Assembly: GCF_024585285.1 (NCBI RefSeq)
Contig: NZ_CP040755.1
Span: forward strand, 2,356,001-2,420,000
Reading direction: 5' to 3'
DNA: 64,000 nt
Source of the DNA: Colwellia sp. M166
GTDB lineage: Bacteria > Pseudomonadota > Gammaproteobacteria > Enterobacterales > Alteromonadaceae
The translations under genes and the position numbers were made by a program. The notes under the pieces were generated by a model, which worked only from the letters and a program-made list of their open reading frames with translations, was not told the origin of the DNA and searched no databases. Shown in pieces: positions 9,511 to 18,978 of this stretch (its first letter is position 1; the number at the start of each line of letters is the position of its first letter).

Positions 9511-10437
9511 CTATAACACAGGATCTAACCAGTTTTCAGGCACTTCAGTACTACCATCAAAAATACCAAAAAATGCGGTTTGAATTGCTTCAGTCATTGG
9601 CCCACGAGAACCATTACCTACAGCAATACCATCAACTGATTTAACCGGTACTACTTCAGTAGCGGTACCACACATAAAGAATTCATCTGCTAGATAAAGC
9701 GATTCACGGGAAATTGGTTCTTCGCGCACTTCATAACCTAACTGCTTAGCAAGGAAAAATACGGTGTCACGAGTCAAACCTTGTAATATTGACGCCGTAC
9801 CCGGTGGGGTATAAAGCACACCATTACGAATTAAAAATAAATTTTGCCCCGCACCTTCACTAACCATATTATTAATATCTAAGGCAACACCTTCAGCATA
9901 ACCATGACGGGCGGCTTCGGTAGAAATTAACTGTGAGGATAAGTAGTTACCGCCAGCTTTCGCTGCAGTTGGCATAGTATTCGGCGCCAGTCGATTCCAG
10001 CTTGAGACACCAACTTCAACACCGTTTTCAATAGCATCAGCACCTAAATAAGCTTCCCAGCTAAAAGCGGCAATCATCACATCGGCTACTGCGTCAATAG
10101 GTGGACGAAGACCCATACCAATGTCGCCTAAAAATGCTAAAGGACGTAAGTAAGCTGATTTTAAATTATTTTTTGCTACCGCATCTTTACACGCTTGAAC
10201 CACTTCTGCTTCGGTAAAAGGAATGTTCATACGGTATATTTTTGCTGATTCAAATAACCGCTTAATATGCTCTTCTAGACGAAAGATACAGGTACCTTTA
10301 TGAGTATTGTAAGCACGAATACCTTCAAATACTGAAGAGCCGTAATGTAACGCATGACTCATTACATGTACTGTAGCGTTCTGCCACGGCATGAGTTCAC
10401 CATTAAACCAAATTAGTTCTGCATTAACTTTAGCCAT
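9511..10437 (-). CDS. ilvE: Branched-chain amino acid aminotransferase
   Basis: IlvE performs the last, PLP-dependent transamination to valine, leucine and isoleucine. The 308 residues are collinear with E. coli IlvE (309): IWFNGELMPW at the start, VMSHALHYGSSVFEGIRAY, the PLP lysine in TAAKAGGNYLSS, and EGAGQNLFLI plus the phosphate-binding GLTRDTV. The class IV aminotransferase signature region (ESLYLADEFFMCGTATE) is present. It lies between ilvM (103 bp upstream) and ilvD (about 240 bp downstream). Confidence 0.97.
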   Translation of the reverse strand: MAKVNAELIWFNGELMPWQNATVHVMSHALHYGSSVFEGIRAYNTHKGTCIFRLEEHIKRLFESAKIYRMNIPFTEAEVVQACKDAVAKNNLKSAYLRPLAFLGDIGMGLRPPIDAVADVMIAAFSWEAYLGADAIENGVEVGVSSWNRLAPNTMPTAAKAGGNYLSSQLISTEAARHGYAEGVALDINNMVSEGAGQNLFLIRNGVLYTPPGTASILQGLTRDTVFFLAKQLGYEVREEPISRESLYLADEFFMCGTATEVVPVKSVDGIAVGNGSRGPMTEAIQTAFFGIFDGSTEVPENWLDPVL

Positions 10438-10540
10438 TTCTTATTCCTAAATTTTATTTTATACCAAACAGATAACGCCAAATTTAGCCACATTTTCTGC
10501 TTTAATTTTTCTTACTTGTTGTCGAGGGTTTAATCCAGCA

Positions 10541-10798
10541 TTATGCAATGCACTGCTGTGATGCGCTATTGTCTACCTTGACTTCTTTGATGTCGATCAG
10601 TTTATTAATTTGATCGACCAAAAGTTCAATCGGACGCTCACTTCTGACCATCAGTTCAATCGTACCGACATTGGTACCTGTATTCACTTTGGCGTTTATA
10701 CCGCTAATGAGAAAACCTCGGTAACGAGTAACCTGCAAAATACGCTCAAGTACCACCTGCTTATCATCCGCTTTTATGGTTAATTGATAGTTCTTCAT
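10541..10798 (-). CDS. ilvM: Acetolactate synthase II, small regulatory subunit
   Basis: An 85-residue single ACT-domain protein that partners IlvG to stabilise and activate acetohydroxyacid synthase II. The line YRGFLISGINAKVN followed by ELMVRSERPIELLVDQINKL is typical of IlvM. Its ATG directly abuts the ilvG stop codon with no intervening base, which implies tight translational coupling of the two subunits in equal amounts. Confidence 0.95.
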   Translation of the reverse strand: MKNYQLTIKADDKQVVLERILQVTRYRGFLISGINAKVNTGTNVGTIELMVRSERPIELLVDQINKLIDIKEVKVDNSASQQCIA

Positions 10799-12463
10799 TT
10801 ACGTACTCTCCATCATTTTATCGTTAGCGGTGTTAGGTGGTACCAATGGCCAAACATTATCTTGCGCGTCAATTTTTACCTGCAGTAAATAAGGCCCGTC
10901 ATGTTCTAACATTTCTTCAATGGCAGCAGTTACTTGTGATTTATTAGTGATTAATTTTGCTTTGATATCAAAGGCATTGGCTAACATAACAAAATCTGGA
11001 TTATCAGCTAAGTCTGTTTCACTTAATCGACCATTAAAGAACAAGTCTTGCCATTGTCGCACCATGCCCAATTTAGCATTATCAATAAGCACAATTTTAA
11101 CCGGTAGCTGAAAACGTTTGATAGTGGAAAGTTCTTGGACATTCATCATAAATGAACCATCACCCGAAACGGCAATAATACAATCAGTTGGTCGACTCAC
11201 TTGTGCACCCACAGCCGCAGGTACGCCAAAGCCCATGGTGCCCATACCACCACTGGTTAAAAAGTTACTTGGATCATCAAATAGCATATGCTGCGCGGCC
11301 CACATTTGGTGTTGACCAACATCCGTCGTAACGCAGGTATTCTCTGGCATGTTATCACTGATTTCTTTTAGCACCGCAGGGGCAAAAATTGACTCACCTG
11401 GGTGGTTATAATCCCAGCTAAAATCCGTTTTCATACCCTGACATTTTTCTTGCCATGGCCCGATAGATAGAGGGATAGCTAAGGCCGGTAAATTAACCTT
11501 TAAATCACCTAATATTGCCGCGTCAGCAACGCGGCGCTTGTTTATTTCTGCGGTATCAATATCAAAATGAATGACTTTCGCATTAGGGGCAAATTCATTT
11601 AACTTCCCGGTTACTCGGTCATCAAAACGCGCACCTACCGCAATTAATAAATCACATTCTTGTACTGCTAAGTTTGCTGCTTTGGTACCGTGCATACCAA
11701 GCATGCCTAAATAATTCTCGTCTTTAGGATCAATAGCCCCTAAACCTTTCAGAGTAGAAACACTCGGCACACCGGTGGATTTAGCAAAAGCCCTTAACTC
11801 ATCGATGGCATTGGCCATACCCACGCCGCCACCAACATATAAAACTGGCTGTTTCGCTTGACTCAATAAGGCAATAGCACTACCAACATTAGCGGGTGGT
11901 AGTTTTACTTTATTTGATAAAATAACTAAATGATCTAGGCAACCATTAACCTCTGCAAGCTGAATATCTTTAGGAATATCAACCAGAACGGGTCCCTGTC
12001 TGCCTTCAAGTGCAATCGCAAACGCTTGATGTAATACTTTTGCTAAATCGTTAATGTCAGTCACTTGAAAAGAATGTTTAGTACAAGCAAGTGACAAACC
12101 AAAAATATCAATTTCTTGAAAGGCATCAGAGCCCATTGCTGCTGTAGCAACTTGTCCCGTGATAGCAACAACCGGAATTGAATCCGCTAACGCGTCAGCA
12201 AGTCCAGTGATCAAGTTTGTTGCACCGGGACCAGAGGTTGCTAAACAAACACCAACTTTGCCTGATGCTCGAGCGTAACCTACCGCTGAAAATGCTGCCC
12301 CTTGTTCATGTCGACACAAAAAATGCTCAACATTGCTATCGTACAAGGCGTCGTAGATTGGCATTATTGCGCCACCTGGGTAGCCAAAAACATGCTCAAC
12401 GCCATGCTGCTCTAGCACGTTAAATAATAAGCCGCCGCCAGTTAGTTTTTTTTCAGTTGTCAT
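10799..12463 (-). CDS. ilvG: Acetolactate synthase II, large catalytic subunit
   Basis: A 554-residue ThDP enzyme that condenses pyruvate with pyruvate or 2-oxobutanoate. The catalytic glutamate is in [18 protein letters not shown], the ThDP/Mg motif is [17 protein letters not shown] with the later NAKLGMV, and FAD-domain residues lie in the middle third. The reading frame is complete, unlike the frameshifted ilvG of E. coli K-12, so AHAS II should be active. It is the first structural gene behind the ilvL leader and attenuator (12602-12741). Confidence 0.97.
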   Translation of the reverse strand: MTTEKKLTGGGLLFNVLEQHGVEHVFGYPGGAIMPIYDALYDSNVEHFLCRHEQGAAFSAVGYARASGKVGVCLATSGPGATNLITGLADALADSIPVVAITGQVATAAMGSDAFQEIDIFGLSLACTKHSFQVTDINDLAKVLHQAFAIALEGRQGPVLVDIPKDIQLAEVNGCLDHLVILSNKVKLPPANVGSAIALLSQAKQPVLYVGGGVGMANAIDELRAFAKSTGVPSVSTLKGLGAIDPKDENYLGMLGMHGTKAANLAVQECDLLIAVGARFDDRVTGKLNEFAPNAKVIHFDIDTAEINKRRVADAAILGDLKVNLPALAIPLSIGPWQEKCQGMKTDFSWDYNHPGESIFAPAVLKEISDNMPENTCVTTDVGQHQMWAAQHMLFDDPSNFLTSGGMGTMGFGVPAAVGAQVSRPTDCIIAVSGDGSFMMNVQELSTIKRFQLPVKIVLIDNAKLGMVRQWQDLFFNGRLSETDLADNPDFVMLANAFDIKAKLITNKSQVTAAIEEMLEHDGPYLLQVKIDAQDNVWPLVPPNTANDKMMEST

Positions 12464-12601
12464 GTTTATGTTTACTTTTAAACCACATTTTATGCACTAG
12501 CTATTCATTCTAACTAAGTCAGCTGTTTTTATGATTTTTAAGTATTCTCCCAAAAGTAATGATGCTAATGCGCTTGACGCAGATTTATAGTTTATATAAC
12601 G

Positions 12602-12637
12602 ACAAACCCCCCGGTCCTTTCGGAGCGGGGGGTTTGT
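12602..12637 (-). terminator. ilv attenuator terminator hairpin
   Basis: On the minus strand ACAAACCCCCC (12637-12627) pairs with GGGGGGTTTGT (12612-12602), an 11-bp GC-rich stem with further inner pairing. It lies between the branched-chain-rich leader peptide and ilvG, the position of the classical ilvGMEDA attenuator. The following U tract is short (TTTGTCGTT), so termination may rely mainly on the very stable stem. Confidence 0.85.
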
Positions 12638-12666
12638 TATTTTAAGATTTTTTACTTTTCTTTAGT

Positions 12667-12741
12667 TCAACAAATTCCCCGCGATGATTTCAGAATCACC
12701 ACGACGAGAATGTTAATAATCACTGAACTAAGTTTTTGCAT
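12667..12741 (-). CDS. ilvL: ilv operon leader peptide
   Basis: A 24-residue ORF from ATG at 12741 to TGA at 12667-12669 contains the run VIINILVVVIL: four Val, four Ile and two Leu codons within eleven. Such clusters are the regulatory codons of ilvGMEDA leader peptides, where ribosome stalling for lack of charged Val/Ile/Leu tRNA prevents formation of the terminator (12602-12637) about 30 nt downstream. It starts roughly 55 nt after a plausible promoter and precedes ilvG by about 200 nt. The peptide is shorter than E. coli IlvL (32 aa) but has the same design. I assign it on codon content and position. Confidence 0.88.
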   Translation of the reverse strand: MQKLSSVIINILVVVILKSSRGIC

Positions 12742-12802
12742 ATTAATCTATATTTACTGTAATTTTATTGGTTTTAGTTTTGCTGTTACCAGCCTATTTA
12801 AA

Positions 12803-12832
12803 TTAGTACCATAGCTCTAATAACAAGCGCAA
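12803..12832 (-). promoter_or_regulatory. Putative ilvLGMEDA promoter
   Basis: On the minus strand TTGCGC (12832-12827) is followed after 18 nt by TACTAA (12808-12803), with a TGG extended -10 directly before it. The predicted start near 12796 would give a leader with ilvL then the attenuator. This is a motif match only. Confidence 0.45.
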
Positions 12833-12969
12833 GTGTTTTTACACTAATTTTTAAATTAACCTGAAACTCTGATGAAGACTCACCGACTTTGTTGATATAT
12901 TTTTTCGCAAAAAAAATATAAATTAGCTACACTTGCGTAAAGTCTTAGTGAAAGTAAAAATGGATTTTT

Positions 12970-14490
12970 ATGACCTTAGCCTGTGTTTTTAGTAGAGCCC
13001 GTGTTGGCCTCGAATCTCCGTTAGTGACGGTAGAGGTGCACTTAGCCAACGGCTTGCCCGCATTCAACATTGTCGGTTTACCGGAAACCTCAGTTCGAGA
13101 AGCAAAAGACCGTGTGCGTAGTGCCATTATTAATTGTGGTTATGAGTTTCCAGCTAAGCGTATTACGGTAAATTTAGCGCCTGCTGATTTACCCAAAGAA
13201 GGCGGACGTTTCGATCTTCCTATTGCCTTAGGTATTCTTGCCGCTGCCCAACAACTGCCAGAAGCAGATTTAAAAAACTATGAATTCGCCGGAGAGCTTG
13301 CTTTATCAGGCGAATTACGCGCCATTATTGGTGAGATCCCAATGGCGATGGCTTGTCAAAAAAGCGGCCGCACATTAGTAATACCCAATGAAAATGCCGA
13401 ACAAGCAAGTTGGGTGCAAAACGTGAAGATATTAAGCCTGTCACACTTGAATCAATTATTTCCTCATTTTCTCAAACAAAAAACTTTACCCCTCGTCGAA
13501 ACAAAAACCTTACAAGCGTATAACACGCAGAGTGAACACGATATCGCTGATGTGGTCGGTCAACCATTAGCAAAACGCGCATTAGAAATTGCCGCTAGCG
13601 GTGGTCACAACTTGCTATTTATTGGTCCTCCCGGCACAGGAAAAACCATGTTAGCCAGTAGATTACCGGGTATTCTGCCAGCGATGACCGAACAAGAAGC
13701 ACTCTCAAGTGCCGCCATCCAATCGATTTGCCATAAAAACGTCAGCCCCGAATCATGGTTAACTCGGCCATTTCGTGCACCACACCATACTGCATCATCA
13801 GCGGCTCTGGTCGGTGGCGGCAGTCACCCTCAGCCCGGTGAAATTTCATTAGCACATAACGGTGTACTCTTTCTGGACGAATTGCCTGAATTCGAACGTA
13901 AAGTGCTCGATGTTTTACGTGAGCCGATGGAGTCAGGTGAAGTCACCATATCACGTGCTCTACTCAAACAAACTTTTCCCGCACAGTTTCAACTTGTCGC
14001 CGCGATGAATCCAAGTCCAACCGGCTTTTACAATGACAAGCGCAGCACACCAGAGCAGGTTTTACGCTATCTCAATAGACTATCAGGACCTTTTCTAGAT
14101 CGTATTGATATCCAAATTGAAGTCACTAGATTACCTCGAGGAATGTGGGCAAATGAAACGGAGAGAGGAGAGTCTAGTAACACCATTCAAAAGCGAGTAA
14201 GCAAATGTTATCAGAAACAAATACAACGCCAAGGCAAGGTCAATGCGCAGTTAGGCAGCGCTGAAGTCAGGAGCTACTGTCAACTCGACCCAGAGGATAA
14301 TGAGTTTTTAGAGTTGGCTATCGAAAAGCTCAACTTATCAACTCGAGCACACCATAAAATTTTAAAAATATCTAGAACACTTGCTGATATGGAGTCCGTC
14401 GATCACATAGAACGAAAACACTTAATTGAAGCGCTATCCTATCGTGCTATGGACAGAATATTAAGACATTTAACCGATGCCATTGCTTGA
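12970..14490 (+). CDS. comM: Mg-chelatase-like AAA+ ATPase ComM (YifB)
   Basis: A 506-residue protein, the same length as E. coli YifB. ComM is a hexameric branch-migration helicase that extends integration of homologous DNA in natural transformation. An N-terminal Lon-like domain (about 1-170, with GLPAFNIVGLPETSVREAKDRVRSA-type sequence) is followed by the AAA+ core with Walker A GPPGTGKT and Walker B LFLDELPEF, and a C-terminal Mg-chelatase helical domain. It is divergent from the ilv operon, as in enterobacteria, and ends 10 bp from convergent ilvY. Confidence 0.95.
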   Translation: MTLACVFSRARVGLESPLVTVEVHLANGLPAFNIVGLPETSVREAKDRVRSAIINCGYEFPAKRITVNLAPADLPKEGGRFDLPIALGILAAAQQLPEADLKNYEFAGELALSGELRAIIGEIPMAMACQKSGRTLVIPNENAEQASWVQNVKILSLSHLNQLFPHFLKQKTLPLVETKTLQAYNTQSEHDIADVVGQPLAKRALEIAASGGHNLLFIGPPGTGKTMLASRLPGILPAMTEQEALSSAAIQSICHKNVSPESWLTRPFRAPHHTASSAALVGGGSHPQPGEISLAHNGVLFLDELPEFERKVLDVLREPMESGEVTISRALLKQTFPAQFQLVAAMNPSPTGFYNDKRSTPEQVLRYLNRLSGPFLDRIDIQIEVTRLPRGMWANETERGESSNTIQKRVSKCYQKQIQRQGKVNAQLGSAEVRSYCQLDPEDNEFLELAIEKLNLSTRAHHKILKISRTLADMESVDHIERKHLIEALSYRAMDRILRHLTDAIA

Positions 14491-14500
14491 TAAATAAAAC

Positions 14501-15373
14501 TTAAATGCTGGCAAAAAAAGCTTTAATCAGTGGCTGTTCTTTACTTTGATTTAAACAACAAACACCGAGATCAAAAGGCGCTATTTCTCCGGCGTTTTCT
14601 AAATATTGCACGCGGTCTTTCACTGGGCTGTTTTCAACAACTACACGCGGTACGATACCAACGCCACAACCTAAAGCCACCATACTAACCAGTGCTTCGT
14701 GACCTGAAACCGTCGCATAAATATTGGCTTTACCTTGTTGTTTTTTACGATACCAGTACTCGAAACGTTTTCTTGCCGGACCATGCTCCGGCAAAATGAT
14801 CGGCACATCAGACCAAAGAAAGTCTTGCTGGATTTGTTGCTGAACTCGACAAACCATGGTCGGCGCAATAACAGCTAACGGGATCTCAGCAAGGTGATGA
14901 AAAGTAAAGATCCTCGATAATTGCTCTGGTCTGGCGGCAATAGCAAAATCAACCGCTTGCTTTTCAACTTGCTCTAACGCATCCGCCGCATCGCCGGTCG
15001 TTAACATAATTTCGACCATCGGATGTTGCTGACGAAAGCGCTCTAACAATGGCGGCAAATGACTATAAGCTGCCGTCACAGAACAAAAAATATGTAGCTT
15101 ACCTTGAAGGTCAGCTTGCTTTTGGCTCAATGAAAGTTTCAGTAATTGCCATTGCTCTAGCTGCTGCTGAGCAAACTGATAAAATTGCTTACCCGCTTCA
15201 CTTAACACCACGGTTCTATTGTCTCGGTGCAATAACGAATCACCAACTTCAAGCTCTAGACGCTGAATAACACGGCTTAACGTTGAAGGGCTGACATGAT
15301 GTAGTTCAGCAGTTTTACCAAAGTGCAATGATTTGGCTAAATCGACAAACATCCGTAATGACTTTAATTCCAC
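14501..15373 (-). CDS. ilvY: LysR-type activator of ilvC
   Basis: IlvY activates ilvC when the substrates acetolactate or acetohydroxybutyrate accumulate. The start is set at the GTG at 15373, because AAGGAG lies 5 nt upstream and the protein then begins at the conserved LKSLRMFVDLAKSLHFG; this gives 290 residues (E. coli 297). The winged helix spans residues 1-60 (HVSPSTLSRVIQRLE), and the effector domain contains FCSVTAAYSHLPP and TTGDAADAL, characteristic of IlvY. It is divergent from ilvC, with a TTGCA-N5-TGCAA operator between them. Confidence 0.95.
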   Translation of the reverse strand: MELKSLRMFVDLAKSLHFGKTAELHHVSPSTLSRVIQRLELEVGDSLLHRDNRTVVLSEAGKQFYQFAQQQLEQWQLLKLSLSQKQADLQGKLHIFCSVTAAYSHLPPLLERFRQQHPMVEIMLTTGDAADALEQVEKQAVDFAIAARPEQLSRIFTFHHLAEIPLAVIAPTMVCRVQQQIQQDFLWSDVPIILPEHGPARKRFEYWYRKKQQGKANIYATVSGHEALVSMVALGCGVGIVPRVVVENSPVKDRVQYLENAGEIAPFDLGVCCLNQSKEQPLIKAFFASI

Positions 15374-15409
15374 ACTAGCTCCTTCAATTGAGTAACAAAC
15401 CAAATGGTA

Positions 15410-15424
15410 TTGCAAATAATGCAA
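15410..15424. promoter_or_regulatory. Putative IlvY operator
   Basis: TTGCA (15410-15414) and TGCAA (15420-15424) form a perfect dyad spaced by AATAA in the ilvY-ilvC divergent region, 37 bp upstream of the ilvY start. A further ATGCAAAT half-like site follows at about 15432. LysR-family sites are dyads of this T-N11-A kind; the assignment rests on position and symmetry. Confidence 0.6.
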
Positions 15425-15545
15425 CACTACAATGCAAATATATCATTTTAAGCAGCAGTATTTTTTAGCTATGATGTTTTCAAGGTCAACAATTCGACCA
15501 AATCATTATATTTTCTTGGCCAGTAGCCAAGTACAGGAGAGCAAG

Positions 15546-17030
15546 ATGGGTAACTATTTCAATACTTTAAGTTTACGTGAAAAATTAGCGCAATTAGGCA
15601 AATGTCGCTTTATGCAACGCGAAGAATTCAGTGATGGTTGTAATTTCATTAAAGATTGGAATATCGTTATTGTCGGTTGTGGTGCACAGGGCCTCAATCA
15701 AGGTTTGAACATGCGCGACTCAGGTTTGAACATTTCTTATGCGTTACGTGATGCCGCCATTGCAGAAAAACGCCAATCTTACCAATGGGCCACAGAAAAT
15801 GGTTTCACTGTTGGCAATTACCAAGAATTAATCCCACAAGCTGATTTAGTGTTGAACCTAACTCCAGACAAGCAACATACTTCTGCGGTTACCGCGGTAA
15901 TGCCATTAATGAAAAAAGGCGCGACGTTATCTTATTCGCACGGCTTTAACATTGTTGAAGAAGGCATGCAAATTCGTCCTGATATTACTGTTGTTATGGT
16001 CGCTCCTAAGTGTCCAGGTACAGAAGTACGTGAAGAATACAAACGTGGCTTTGGTGTGCCAACACTGATTGCTGTACATCCTGAAAACGATCCACAAGGT
16101 AATGGTTTAGCCATCGCTAAAGCTTATGCTTCAGCTACCGGTGGTGATCGAGCCGGTGTATTAGAATCATCGTTTATCGCTGAAGTTAAATCTGATCTGA
16201 TGGGCGAACAAACGATTCTATGTGGCATGCTGCAAACAGCAGCAGTGTTAGGTCACAAGCAATTAATTGCACAAGGTATGGATGCCGCGTATGCACGTAA
16301 ATTATTGCAATACGGCATTGAAACCACTACCGAAGGCTTAAAGCATGGTGGTATTACCAACATGATGGATAGACTATCAAACCCTGCAAAAGTAAAAGCT
16401 TTTGATATGGCTGAAGAGCTAAAAGTCATTTTACGTCCATTATTCGAAAAGCATATGGATGATATTATCGAAGGCCACTTCTCTGCAACTATGATGGCAG
16501 ACTGGGCCAACGACGATGAAAACTTATTAAAATGGCGTGCAGAAACGGCAGAAAGTTCATTTGAACTAGCCGCTGATTGCCCAACAGAAATCAGCGAGCA
16601 AGAATATTACGACAAAGGTATATTTATTGTTGCTATGATTAAAGCTGGTGTAGAACTCGCTTTTGAATCTATGGTTGCTGCGGGCATCATTGAAGAGTCT
16701 GCTTATTATGAGTCATTACATGAAACACCATTAATCGCCAACTGCATTGCCCGTAACAAGTTATACGAAATGAATGTGGTAATTTCTGATACCGCCGAAT
16801 ATGGTAATTATTTATTCACTCATGCTGCAGTACCTTTACTTACTGATTACGCCAACAAACTGACATTAGAACAATTAGGTGAAGGTCAGTCATCAACTGA
16901 TAACGGTGTTGATAATGTTCGTTTAATTGCGGTGAATGAAGCCATTCGTAGCCATCAAGTGGAAGTGGTGGGTAAAAAATTACGTGGCTATATGACTGAT
17001 ATGAAACGTATTGTTGAAGCTAATGGCTAG
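15546..17030 (+). CDS. ilvC: Ketol-acid reductoisomerase (class II, long form)
   Basis: IlvC isomerises and reduces acetolactate/acetohydroxybutyrate with NADPH in the Val/Ile pathway. I start it at ATG 15546, since ACAGGAG lies about 6 nt upstream and the protein then begins [18 protein letters not shown] like the E. coli enzyme; in-frame codons upstream would put the start in the ilvY operator region. The result is 494 residues, the long enterobacterial class. The Rossmann loop is [13 protein letters not shown], and the duplicated C-terminal knotted domain contains the Mg-binding acidic residues ([13 protein letters not shown]). It is followed by a terminator. Confidence 0.97.
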   Translation: MGNYFNTLSLREKLAQLGKCRFMQREEFSDGCNFIKDWNIVIVGCGAQGLNQGLNMRDSGLNISYALRDAAIAEKRQSYQWATENGFTVGNYQELIPQADLVLNLTPDKQHTSAVTAVMPLMKKGATLSYSHGFNIVEEGMQIRPDITVVMVAPKCPGTEVREEYKRGFGVPTLIAVHPENDPQGNGLAIAKAYASATGGDRAGVLESSFIAEVKSDLMGEQTILCGMLQTAAVLGHKQLIAQGMDAAYARKLLQYGIETTTEGLKHGGITNMMDRLSNPAKVKAFDMAEELKVILRPLFEKHMDDIIEGHFSATMMADWANDDENLLKWRAETAESSFELAADCPTEISEQEYYDKGIFIVAMIKAGVELAFESMVAAGIIEESAYYESLHETPLIANCIARNKLYEMNVVISDTAEYGNYLFTHAAVPLLTDYANKLTLEQLGEGQSSTDNGVDNVRLIAVNEAIRSHQVEVVGKKLRGYMTDMKRIVEANG

Positions 17031-17078
17031 TTTATAATGCACTAAGTTATACCATACCATCTAAAGAAAGTGCTCCCT

Positions 17079-17096
17079 TATCGCACTAAGTGAGCA
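17079..17096 (+). repeat. 18-bp dispersed repeat, copy 1
   Basis: TATCGCACTAAGTGAGCA is identical at 54900-54917, and similarity continues for about ten more bases (TTATYTAG). Both copies lie about 50-65 bp downstream of a stop codon (ilvC here, gppA there) and in the same orientation as that gene. Confidence 0.6.
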
Positions 17097-17128
17097 GTTA
17101 TTTAGAAGCTATGGTCTTAAACAAGCTT

Positions 17129-17163
17129 AGCGGTGTTGAGTTTTAAACCAATACCGCTTTTTT
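17129..17163 (+). terminator. Intrinsic terminator downstream of ilvC
   Basis: AGCGGT (17129-17134) pairs with ACCGCT (17153-17158), with flanking GTT/AAT adding partial pairs, and is followed by a run of T. It separates ilvC from ppnP. Confidence 0.75.
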
Positions 17164-17188
17164 ATTGCCAGTAAATAGAGAGAAAATA

Positions 17189-17506
17189 ATGACTGAATTT
17201 AACAATGTAAGTGTAACGAAAGTAGCCAGTATTTACTTTGATGGCCAAGTTACCAGCAGAAAAGTAACTTTTTCTGATGGCTCAACAAAGACCTTAGGCA
17301 TTATGATGCCTGGTGAATATACCTTTTCGACCGATAAAAAGGAATTAATGGAAATTCAACAAGGCAGTGTCAACGTTTTACTGGCTGATAGTGATACTTG
17401 GCAAAGCTATACTGCAAATCAAGCGTTTGAGGTGGCGGCCAGTTCATCCTTTAAAATCCAGGTGAATGAATTAGCTGACTATTGTTGCTCATATCTTGAA
17501 GAATAA
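17189..17506 (+). CDS. ppnP: Pyrimidine/purine nucleoside phosphorylase PpnP (DUF1255)
   Basis: A 105-residue single-cupin protein. PpnP of E. coli (YaiE) phosphorolyses a range of nucleosides to base and ribose-1-phosphate. The motifs GIMMPGEYTFST and SVNVLLADSDTWQSY match the family core. The ATG at 17189 is preferred over an earlier in-frame codon at 17165, because AGAGAG precedes it and the protein then begins at the conserved strand. It is monocistronic between two terminators. Confidence 0.92.
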   Translation: MTEFNNVSVTKVASIYFDGQVTSRKVTFSDGSTKTLGIMMPGEYTFSTDKKELMEIQQGSVNVLLADSDTWQSYTANQAFEVAASSSFKIQVNELADYCCSYLEE

Positions 17507-17543
17507 CCTTCGTATGATTAAAATACATGCATCAAGTTAAATA

Positions 17544-17574
17544 TAATGCCCTGACAAACCGTTTCAGGGCATTA
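17544..17574 (+). terminator. Stem-loop downstream of ppnP
   Basis: TAATGCCCTGA (17544-17554) pairs perfectly with TCAGGGCATTA (17564-17574) around a 9-nt loop. The U-run is short. It probably ends the ppnP transcript. Confidence 0.65.
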
Positions 17575-17575
17575 T

Positions 17576-17708
17576 TATACCAATTCTACTAATACCAAAT
17601 TGATTAAGTTCTTTTCCACTCAGCGAGAATCGCTCTGAATTGGGAAGAAATTTAATCAAATTGGTATAAATTTATTCCCGCTCAGTGAAACTTAATAGAT
17701 TTGGTATA
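17576..17708. repeat. Nested palindromic repeat (MITE/REP-like)
   Basis: The outer arms TATACCAATTCTACTAA (17576-17592) and TTAATAGATTTGGTATA (17692-17708) are near-perfect inverted repeats. Inside them ATACCAAATTGATTAA (17592-17607) and TTAATCAAATTGGTAT (17652-17667) form a second pair, with AGCGA/TCGCT and TTCTT/AAGAA pairs closer to the centre. The whole could fold as one long cruciform. It fills the ppnP-proA gap and resembles the element at 23704-23766. There is no coding content. Confidence 0.7.
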
Positions 17709-17716
17709 AGTTAGCG

Positions 17717-18964
17717 TTAGTCTCTTATTTGTCCATCACCTAATACCACGAACTTTTCAGTCGTTAGCGCCGTTAACCCCATAGGTCCATATGCATGCAG
17801 TTTACTGGTAGAAATACCAATTTCTGATCCTAAACCTAGCTGACCGCCATCTGAAAAGCGTGAAGAGGCGTTAACCATTACCACAGATGAGTTAATACTG
17901 CGGATAAAACGCTGACTCCGTGTTATATCTTGGCTGACAATAACTTCAGTATGATCAGAACTATAAGTTTGAATATGTGTGATCGCTTGCGCGAAACTAT
18001 TGACAACTTTTATCGCTATCTCCTGTGCCAAATATTCAGCATGATAATCGGCATTGGTTGCCAGCGTTGCAGCAGAAAAATAAGCTAAACTTTGCTGACA
18101 AGCATGTATTTTTACTTGTGCCGGTTTTAAGGCTAGGGCAATTTTCGGCAATAACTCAGCAGCAACACCAGCATGCACTAATACCGTTTCTAATGAATTA
18201 CAGGCACTCGGGCGTTGAGTTTTACCGTTTACGAGGATATTAATGGCTTTAGTAAAATCAGCATATTTATCAATAAATAAATGACATACCCCTTTAAAAT
18301 GCTGAATGACGGGGATTTGACTATGCTCGGTAACATAACGAATCAGTCCTTCACCACCACGAGGGATCACTAAGTCGATGCTCTCATGTTGCTTTAACAG
18401 CAATTCAATTACACTACGACTGGTATCTGGAATAACAGTAATACAGTTTTTATCGATGTTCGCTTGCTCTAACACTTGATGTAGGCATTTGGCTAAAGCA
18501 ATATTACTATGGATCGCTTCAGAACCACCGCGCAGGATAACAGCATTACCTGACTTCAGACATAACGCCGCCGATTCAGCCGTAACATTAGGTCGAGCTT
18601 CATAAATCATCGCAATAACACCTAATGGTATGCGCATTTTTCCCACTTGTATGCCATTAGGTCTTAAAGCCATATTATCAATATGACCAATGGGGTCGTC
18701 CAAACGAACAATTTCACGAATGGCATTGGCAATATCATCAACACCTTGCTCCGTCAGGAGTAATCTATCAAGCATCGCAGGCGCTAAACCTTTTGCTTTA
18801 CCGGCGATAATATCTTTTGCATTTTCGCTAATAATAACCGCACAATTTTCAACAATAGCATCTGCCATGTGCAGTAATAAGCTATTTTTCTCATGACTGC
18901 TTAATTGCGCTACGGTTAATGCCGCTTGTTTAGCAAGTACAGCACTTTTTGCAATATCAAACAT
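17717..18964 (-). CDS. proA: Gamma-glutamyl phosphate reductase
   Basis: ProA reduces gamma-glutamyl phosphate with NADPH to the semialdehyde in proline synthesis. The 415 residues show the aldehyde-dehydrogenase-like fold, with the conserved PLGVIAMIYEARPNVT and the catalytic-cysteine region KTQRPSACNSLETVLVH. The start is ambiguous: ATG at 18964, or an in-frame GTG at 18973 that would add three residues and lies close to an AGGT. It follows proB by 5-14 bp, so proBA is one operon. Its stop lies just beside the palindromic repeat at 17576-17708. Confidence 0.95.
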   Translation of the reverse strand: MFDIAKSAVLAKQAALTVAQLSSHEKNSLLLHMADAIVENCAVIISENAKDIIAGKAKGLAPAMLDRLLLTEQGVDDIANAIREIVRLDDPIGHIDNMALRPNGIQVGKMRIPLGVIAMIYEARPNVTAESAALCLKSGNAVILRGGSEAIHSNIALAKCLHQVLEQANIDKNCITVIPDTSRSVIELLLKQHESIDLVIPRGGEGLIRYVTEHSQIPVIQHFKGVCHLFIDKYADFTKAINILVNGKTQRPSACNSLETVLVHAGVAAELLPKIALALKPAQVKIHACQQSLAYFSAATLATNADYHAEYLAQEIAIKVVNSFAQAITHIQTYSSDHTEVIVSQDITRSQRFIRSINSSVVMVNASSRFSDGGQLGLGSEIGISTSKLHAYGPMGLTALTTEKFVVLGDGQIRD

Positions 18965-18978
18965 ACTTTTCACTCTAC

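Noticed and set aside
15432..15545. N-terminal extension of ilvC by 38 codons
   Set aside because: The conserved IlvC start [10 protein letters not shown] begins at 15546 with ACAGGAG before it; the extension covers the ilvY-ilvC regulatory region.
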